Assembly (NCBI GenBank): GCA_023475225.1
Contig: JAMCVK010000019.1
Span: 1-64,000 of the forward strand
From: Chloroflexota bacterium
GTDB lineage: Bacteria; Chloroflexota; UBA6077; FW602-bin22; JAMCVK01
Reading direction: 5' to 3'
Length of the DNA stretch: 64,000 nucleotides
How positions within the stretch are numbered: the stretch's first letter is position 1; each line of letters begins with the position of its first letter. The position numbers were made by a program, and so were the translations under genes. The notes under the pieces were generated by a model. That model saw only the letters and a program-made list of their open reading frames with translations. It was not told where the DNA came from and ran no database searches. Below, piece by piece: positions 61,130 to 64,000 of this stretch.

Positions 61130-63586
61130 ATGCCAGAACGCCCCGATTATGGTCCGATAGGGCCTCTGAGAGAAGGTTGGGGGCTGCGATTCGAGCTTCT
61201 CCTAGTGGGGCTGACCCTCGCCCTTGCCACTTATCTGCGGCTGGCATATCTCGACTTTGGCCAGTTCCGCCCCGATGATGCCAATCTGTGGGAGATAGCG
61301 CGCAACGCTTTCGACCAACATAGGCTCCTCGATCGTGGCATGGTCTCCTCCATAGGCGTGCCCAATGGCCCCTTCCAAGCCTATCTCCTCATGCTGGCCA
61401 TGCCCTTCACCTCGCGGCTCATTGGGCCCTACATTGTGGTGGCCCTGCTCAATGTGCTGGCCGTGGCCGCTTGTTGGGGTTTCACTCGGGCCTACTTCGG
61501 TCGTGGGATTGCCTTGATTGCGGCTCTACTCTTTGCAGTCAACCCCTGGGCCGTGGTGTTCTCGCGGCGGCTATTGGGCAACGACATGATGCCCCTATTC
61601 ACGGTCCTGCTGGTGTGGTCATTGTGTGACCTTATCACCAAGGGCCGCCGTCGCGACGGTGTCCTACCCTTCTTATGGCTAGCCATCCTCACCCAGGTTT
61701 ACGTTGTGGCCCTTGTCCACCTGGTTACGGCCGCGGTGGGCTTCGCCCTGGGACTCAGCAGGGTACCTAAACGATGGTTCCTAGGGGGCGTGGCCCTATT
61801 TGCTCTTTTAGCTACGCCTTACCTGTTTGGTGCGGTGCTTCCCAATCTAGGCAACCTGCGCAACGTGACGGAGCCTAGCCCAGGCACGCTGGCTTATCTT
61901 TCTTCCAGAGTGGATCTCGATAGCCTGCGGGCTGCCTTCCTCATCGTGGGCAATGAGGGGTACCAGGCCTATGCTAATCAAGGAGGTCAGGTGCTGGATG
62001 CAACAAGGGGCGTACCCGATGCCTTCAGCCTCTTTGCGCGGTTCTTGATGGCCTTGGGCATCTTCTTCTCGCTGACCCGTGTTATAGGGTTGTCCAAAAG
62101 GCGAGAATTCAGGGCAGCAGCTCCCTACTTACTATCACTGCTGACAATCTTTCTGCCCGTGATGTTTTTAGTAGACCACGCCAGCCCGGTATATCCCAAC
62201 TACCTGTTAGCAGGCTATCCTATGCAATTCCTTATGATGGGTATCGGGGTAGCTGAGGTTTATAAGCGGCTACGCAGTTTACTATCCCCCCTTTTGCCGT
62301 TAGGTTTGGTGACCGCCTTGGCGGCTCTCGTTGTGATTCAGCTGCTGCTGGCCAGGGTCTTTTTCCAGGTCATCCCCGAGTACTGGGTCAAAAGCGACTA
62401 CGGTCTGCCCCTGGCTTATGCTGAGAATGTGCTGACTCTGACTCAACGAATGATAAAGGAGCGTCAGTTGGAACGGGTCTATGTAGCAGGGGCCGGCGAG
62501 AGAGATGTTATAGTGTATCAGCTACTACGACACAATCTTAAGAATGTCTTTCATTTCAGCACAGCGGATACCTTTGTGGTGCCGCGGGAGGGAAGCGGCC
62601 CTGTAATGTATTTAGTCTCGGAGAGGGAGAGCCCTGGGGCCAAAGTGCTATGGTCGAATTTTCCTCGCTCTGAGATCGCTTCCCTCGAGATGCCAGGAAG
62701 TGGGGTAGAGTTCTCATTTTTCCGGATAGACGCTAAGGATATGCCTAAAGCCCTCCAGCCCCTGGTTCAAAAGTCAACAGCGGCGGACTTTGCGTTCGAG
62801 AAGGTAGTGCGACTGAATACCTTCAGCGTAGAGCGAGATCTTCAGCCAGGAACTACTTCGACGATAGCCCTTCTGTGGACAGCGCCGGGCGATGCTACTT
62901 CTAAGCGGTACAATATCTCCATCCACTTGATAGATAGTGAATATGTGGTCTACGAGGGAAGGGATATGCCCTTCTATTTCTCCAGCCAGTGGTGTCAAGG
63001 GGACCATATCGTTACCTGGATCACCATGTCTCTTCCTCTTGACCTGACACCAAGGGCTTATTGGTGGCTGATCAAGGTCTACAGGACGACTTCGCTCACG
63101 GACTTTCGCAACTTGCTCGTCACAGACGCCACTGGTAATCCACTGGGTGACGGCGTCAGGTTGGGGCCTCTGTTAGTTCCCCAGAAGGGGATAGGGGAGC
63201 CCGAGTTTCGGGTGAAGGCTGATTTTGGGGGTAAGGTGGTCCTCTGGGGCTACGATCTGGACCGGGATACGTACCATCCGGGAGACGAGGTGAACATCCA
63301 ACTCTACTGGCGGGCACTAACAGGGATCGAGCGGGATTACACCGTTTTCGTACACCTTCTCGATGGACAGGGAAAGATGATAACCCAACACGATGGCTAT
63401 CCAGACCAGGGGAGGTTTCCCACCACAGCCTGGCAGCCGGGCAGGACAGTGCTCGATAGGCACAGCCTCACCCTGCCCCATAGCACCCCACCAGGCACTT
63501 ATACGATCGAAGTCGGACTGTACTACCTGCCAACGGGGGAGAGACTCGGTGGTGGTGTTTTTAAGTTCCCCTTGACGGTGGAATGA
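61130..63586 (+). CDS. Large membrane glycosyltransferase (ArnT/PMT-like) with C-terminal beta domains
   Basis: 818 residues. The first about 430 hold some ten membrane helices; the early loop FGQFRPDDANLWEIARNAFD carries the acidic pair typical of GT-C enzymes that use polyprenyl-phosphate sugars. After about residue 430 come soluble segments: a Rossmann-like stretch, then two related beta-sandwich modules (about 570-690 and 700-815; IALLWTAPGDA..ISIHLID and IQLYWRALTG..VFVHLLDGQGK). Such C-terminal pairs are common in Chloroflexota GT-C proteins. Substrate unknown. Confidence 0.82.
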   Translation: MPERPDYGPIGPLREGWGLRFELLLVGLTLALATYLRLAYLDFGQFRPDDANLWEIARNAFDQHRLLDRGMVSSIGVPNGPFQAYLLMLAMPFTSRLIGPYIVVALLNVLAVAACWGFTRAYFGRGIALIAALLFAVNPWAVVFSRRLLGNDMMPLFTVLLVWSLCDLITKGRRRDGVLPFLWLAILTQVYVVALVHLVTAAVGFALGLSRVPKRWFLGGVALFALLATPYLFGAVLPNLGNLRNVTEPSPGTLAYLSSRVDLDSLRAAFLIVGNEGYQAYANQGGQVLDATRGVPDAFSLFARFLMALGIFFSLTRVIGLSKRREFRAAAPYLLSLLTIFLPVMFLVDHASPVYPNYLLAGYPMQFLMMGIGVAEVYKRLRSLLSPLLPLGLVTALAALVVIQLLLARVFFQVIPEYWVKSDYGLPLAYAENVLTLTQRMIKERQLERVYVAGAGERDVIVYQLLRHNLKNVFHFSTADTFVVPREGSGPVMYLVSERESPGAKVLWSNFPRSEIASLEMPGSGVEFSFFRIDAKDMPKALQPLVQKSTAADFAFEKVVRLNTFSVERDLQPGTTSTIALLWTAPGDATSKRYNISIHLIDSEYVVYEGRDMPFYFSSQWCQGDHIVTWITMSLPLDLTPRAYWWLIKVYRTTSLTDFRNLLVTDATGNPLGDGVRLGPLLVPQKGIGEPEFRVKADFGGKVVLWGYDLDRDTYHPGDEVNIQLYWRALTGIERDYTVFVHLLDGQGKMITQHDGYPDQGRFPTTAWQPGRTVLDRHSLTLPHSTPPGTYTIEVGLYYLPTGERLGGGVFKFPLTVE

Positions 63587-63596
63587 AAACCCTCGC

Positions 63597-63630
63597 AACG
63601 TAGGGGCGACCGGCTGGTCGCCTCTACGTT
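63597..63630. repeat. Palindromic repeat, family A
   Basis: AACGTAGGGGCGACC (63597-63611) pairs with GGTCGCCTCTACGTT (63616-63630) with one mismatch. Same core as 1680-1707. It lies between two convergent genes. Confidence 0.75.
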
Positions 63631-63713
63631 CTGTTCCACCCTCGCGAGGGGTGATATCCAACCCTTGGGAACCGAGAAGCCGATAGAGGGTCTGGGGAAA
63701 AGCCCTCTGCGGC

Positions 63714-64000
63714 TCAGAAAGAGGGTTGGAAGATCAAAGGCAGGGAGCGCTTGTGCCTCGAGCGCTCATACATGCCCTGCACCACGGCGATAACCGCCGG
63801 GTCGCAGCCAGAGGCGCCGCCCCGCTCGATGGCCTCGATGGCCTTATCAAGGTCCTCATAGGTTATCCCCAGCTCACCCTCATCTGTCTGTCCAGCCCAT
63901 AGACCGGCGCTAGGTGGTCTAGCGATGATTTCCTGAGGTATGCCCAAATCTCTGGCCAGCTGTCGTACCTGTGTCTTCAACAGCCCCCCAAGAGGCAGAA
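63714..64000 (-). CDS. nadE: NAD synthetase, C-terminal part (cut by window edge)
   Basis: End of NadE, which amidates nicotinate adenine dinucleotide to NAD. PLGGLLKTQVRQLARDLGIPQEIIARPPSAGLWAGQTDEGELGITYEDLD is near-diagnostic. The C-terminus RSRHKRSLPLIFQPSF matches the ammonia-dependent form. The frame runs past 64000, so the start and ATP loop are outside. The unusual acceptance of ammonia or glutamine cannot be judged from this part. Confidence 0.95.
   Translation of the reverse strand, partial: LPLGGLLKTQVRQLARDLGIPQEIIARPPSAGLWAGQTDEGELGITYEDLDKAIEAIERGGASGCDPAVIAVVQGMYERSRHKRSLPLIFQPSF

Overview
The window looks like a chromosomal segment of an anaerobic or facultative Chloroflexota-type bacterium. 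This rests on gene content only: a tungsten/molybdenum aldehyde:ferredoxin oxidoreductase, a UspA-UspA-glucosyl-3-phosphoglycerate synthase fusion, a stand-alone archaeal-type glutamate-synthase domain protein, a membrane-anchored YvcK, a split B12-dependent methylmalonyl-CoA mutase, and GC-rich palindromic repeats between genes. There is no 16S rRNA here, so the phylum is an inference. Several promoters are near-consensus sigma-70 type (TTGACA, 17-18 bp, TATAAT).

Layout. 0-3.4 kb: the end of an aldehyde oxidoreductase gene, then a PspA-like protein with a two-helix membrane partner. 3.4-4.7 kb: tRNA-Lys, a decayed insertion sequence and a nucleotidyltransferase/HEPN pair whose HEPN gene is frameshifted. 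4.8-11.3 kb: a sensor kinase, UspA, two TrkA-type potassium regulators, an HNH nuclease and TldD/TldE. 11.5-18.6 kb: glutamate dehydrogenase, DnaE, a small membrane protein and YvcK. 18.6-20.8 kb: an OsmC-TlpA-ferredoxin operon behind a palindromic operator, then a zinc-ribbon protein and a CsoR-family repressor. 21-24.7 kb: three genes that probably make a glucosylglycerate-type compatible solute. 24.7-25.3 kb: a repeat-filled gap. 25.3-27.4 kb: a glutamate-synthase-like flavoprotein and a RAM-domain protein, preceded by a structured leader ending in an intrinsic terminator. 27.5-34.9 kb: Pcm, a pseudophosphatase/propeller protein, TsaD, a glycosyltransferase and CIRCE-controlled groES-groEL. 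35-40 kb: an ECF sigma factor with its probable anti-sigma factor, and an rpsU-yqeY-pgpH-ybeY-dgkA operon. 40-41 kb: a decayed VapBC-like pair. 41.2-47.3 kb: a sugar or pentitol ABC uptake and catabolism operon with its own GntR regulator and operator. 47.4-47.9 kb: a transposase relic. 48-61 kb: a long acyl-CoA, propionyl-CoA and methylmalonyl-CoA operon. 61-64 kb: a large membrane glycosyltransferase and the end of nadE.

How the parts work together. The 48-61 kb cluster holds thiolase, 3-hydroxyacyl-CoA dehydrogenase, acyl-CoA dehydrogenase, two carboxyltransferases (12S- and 5S-like), biotin carboxylase, two biotin carriers, both mutase subunits, epimerase, cobalamin adenosyltransferase and the MeaB chaperone. 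Together these link short acyl-CoAs, propionyl-CoA and succinyl-CoA, and possibly pyruvate/oxaloacetate. The strongest candidates for something undescribed are the leader/attenuator at 27.2-27.35 kb, the UspA-GpgS fusion operon, the operator-controlled OsmC-TlpA-ferredoxin operon, and the pseudophosphatase-propeller protein.
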